NCBI GenBank assembly: GCA_937875605.1
Contig: CALLXZ010000200.1
Location: forward strand, 1 to 7,265
Source of the DNA: an uncultured Moheibacter sp.
GTDB lineage: Bacteria > Bacteroidota > Bacteroidia > Flavobacteriales > Weeksellaceae
DNA length: 7,265 nucleotides
Direction: 5' to 3'
The notes below the pieces were generated by a model, which worked only from the letters and a program-made list of their open reading frames with translations, was not told the origin of the DNA and made no database searches. Positions 6,372-7,265 of this stretch are shown one piece after another. A program made the position numbers and the translations under genes. Every line of letters begins with the position of its first letter. Position 1 is the first letter of the stretch.

Positions 6372-7265
6372 CAATAATAATAGTACATCCCGCTGGAAGA
6401 GCAGGTCTCCCTGTAGAAGCATTTGCTGTTGTCGCTTTATTGAATTGAGCTGTAATTTTATAAACCGCTTTTTCACGAATTTTCACAACCGTAGTACGAT
6501 ACCAATCTGCATTAATTGGATTAAACACAAATCCAGGTATACTAAACCATGTATTTTGACCTAAATCAATAAGGTTACTTTGGACAAACAGATCATCTCT
6601 CGGTACTCCATTTTGTTCAACCAATATAACACCTAAGTCTGGCTGATCATTAAATTTGATTTGAAAATGCTGGTTGGAACCCAAAGTAGTATACGGCCAC
6701 CTAATTGAAATATTTCCTACGGTAATTAATGAGTTAGTCGGAGAACTGCTGTTTACTTCAAAGTACTTATAAGCATATTCTGAACTTCTAATTGTTTCTC
6801 CATCGTTTATTTTTGCTTTACTGATTATATCCCAAACTGGATTTGCTATATTATCATAGTTATTATTTTTAATAACCTGTACACTTTCTCCAGGCAACAA
6901 AAGGATTGTGTTTGTAACAGTACTATTATCTGATCTTAATAATTGCGTTGCGGATCCTTTAACTATTGCATTTTGTGAAGATGTATTTTTAATGTGATAA
7001 ATTCTTCCTATAAAAGCATCAGTCGTTCCTGCTGTTATTGCATTTGGAAGTGTAACTGTTCGCGAAACAGAACCTATAACGTTAATAAACTGATCATTGA
7101 TGGTTAATGTTGTATTGGCTGAGACTTCTTTATAAGCTCCTTCGTAAGAGCCTTCAACTACAAAAGTACTATTTGGTGTAATTGTTCCCAATCCTACTCT
7201 GTTATTAACGGCATCTACACTTAGCGTAGAACCATCCACACTGAAATGATTGGTTCCGGAAGTTG
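6358..7265 (-). CDS. Surface or fibre-like protein, C-terminal fragment, runs off right edge
   Basis: The minus-strand frame is open from the window edge to the TAA at 6360-6358, giving 301 visible residues. There is no true start here: a GTG at 7239 is internal, and the preceding codons read TSGTNHFS into VDGSTLSVD without a break. The first part (FSVDGSTLSVDAVNNRVGLGT, then TPNSTFVVEGS) matches the short stalk motif seen repeatedly in long Bacteroidota surface and tail-fibre-like proteins. A beta-rich domain follows (about visible residues 45-150, with TVTLPNA and GRIYHIKN). Last comes a distinct beta-rich C-terminal domain ending CTIIIEKYN. There is no type IX sorting domain, peptidase S74 domain or membrane segment in the visible part. 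Role in adhesion or as a structural fibre is inference. The gene is Thr/Asn/Ser-rich, unlike its metabolic neighbours. Confidence 0.75.
   Translation of the reverse strand, partial: TSGTNHFSVDGSTLSVDAVNNRVGLGTITPNSTFVVEGSYEGAYKEVSANTTLTINDQFINVIGSVSRTVTLPNAITAGTTDAFIGRIYHIKNTSSQNAIVKGSATQLLRSDNSTVTNTILLLPGESVQVIKNNNYDNIANPVWDIISKAKINDGETIRSSEYAYKYFEVNSSSPTNSLITVGNISIRWPYTTLGSNQHFQIKFNDQPDLGVILVEQNGVPRDDLFVQSNLIDLGQNTWFSIPGFVFNPINADWYRTTVVKIREKAVYKITAQFNKATTANASTGRPALPAGCTIIIEKYN

Noticed and set aside
7237..7239. GTG as start codon of the right-edge protein
   Set aside because: The frame continues upstream to the window edge with motif-consistent residues (GTNHFS before VDGSTLSVD), so the GTG is an internal Val codon.

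Overview
The window looks like a chromosomal segment of a Flavobacteriaceae-type Bacteroidota genome. The DNA is AT-rich. Two candidate promoters carry the Bacteroidota -7 element TAnnTTTG, including TACCTTTG upstream of pruA. The E1 dehydrogenase is a single-chain alpha/beta fusion of the kind common in that phylum. The surface protein at the right edge has the FSVDG...VGLGT stalk motif often seen in flavobacterial proteins. Species cannot be fixed from the sequence alone.

Layout from left to right. Positions 1-86 (minus) hold the signal-peptide end of a secreted protein that runs off the left edge. After a divergent 165-nt AT-rich gap comes a long plus-strand gene (252-2675) for a fused 2-oxoacid dehydrogenase E1 alpha/beta, closed by a clear hairpin terminator at 2701-2730. 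Everything to the right is on the minus strand. First is a 48-nt orphan remnant of the last codons of a cation-diffusion-facilitator (CDF) gene (2765-2812). Next is a RelE/ParE-type toxin (2852-3157) overlapping its probable antitoxin (3139-3381). Then comes an intact CDF metal transporter (3480-4355), a strong terminator (4375-4409), pruA for L-glutamate-gamma-semialdehyde dehydrogenase (4427-6058), a second terminator (6251-6291), and the C-terminal 301 residues of a large surface/fibre-like protein running off the right edge.

The genes do not form one pathway. The E1 gene and pruA are core catabolism (oxidative decarboxylation of 2-oxoacids; the last step of proline to glutamate), each apparently with its own transcription unit. 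The CDF protein is a metal exporter. The accessory part is the toxin-antitoxin pair, which lies between the intact 3' end of the CDF gene and a second, diverged copy of that same 3' end. This suggests the pair arrived by an insertion or recombination event at the CDF tail, and it is the most interesting structure here. The rest reads as an ordinary chromosomal region. I see no RNA gene, CRISPR array, transposase or phage gene.
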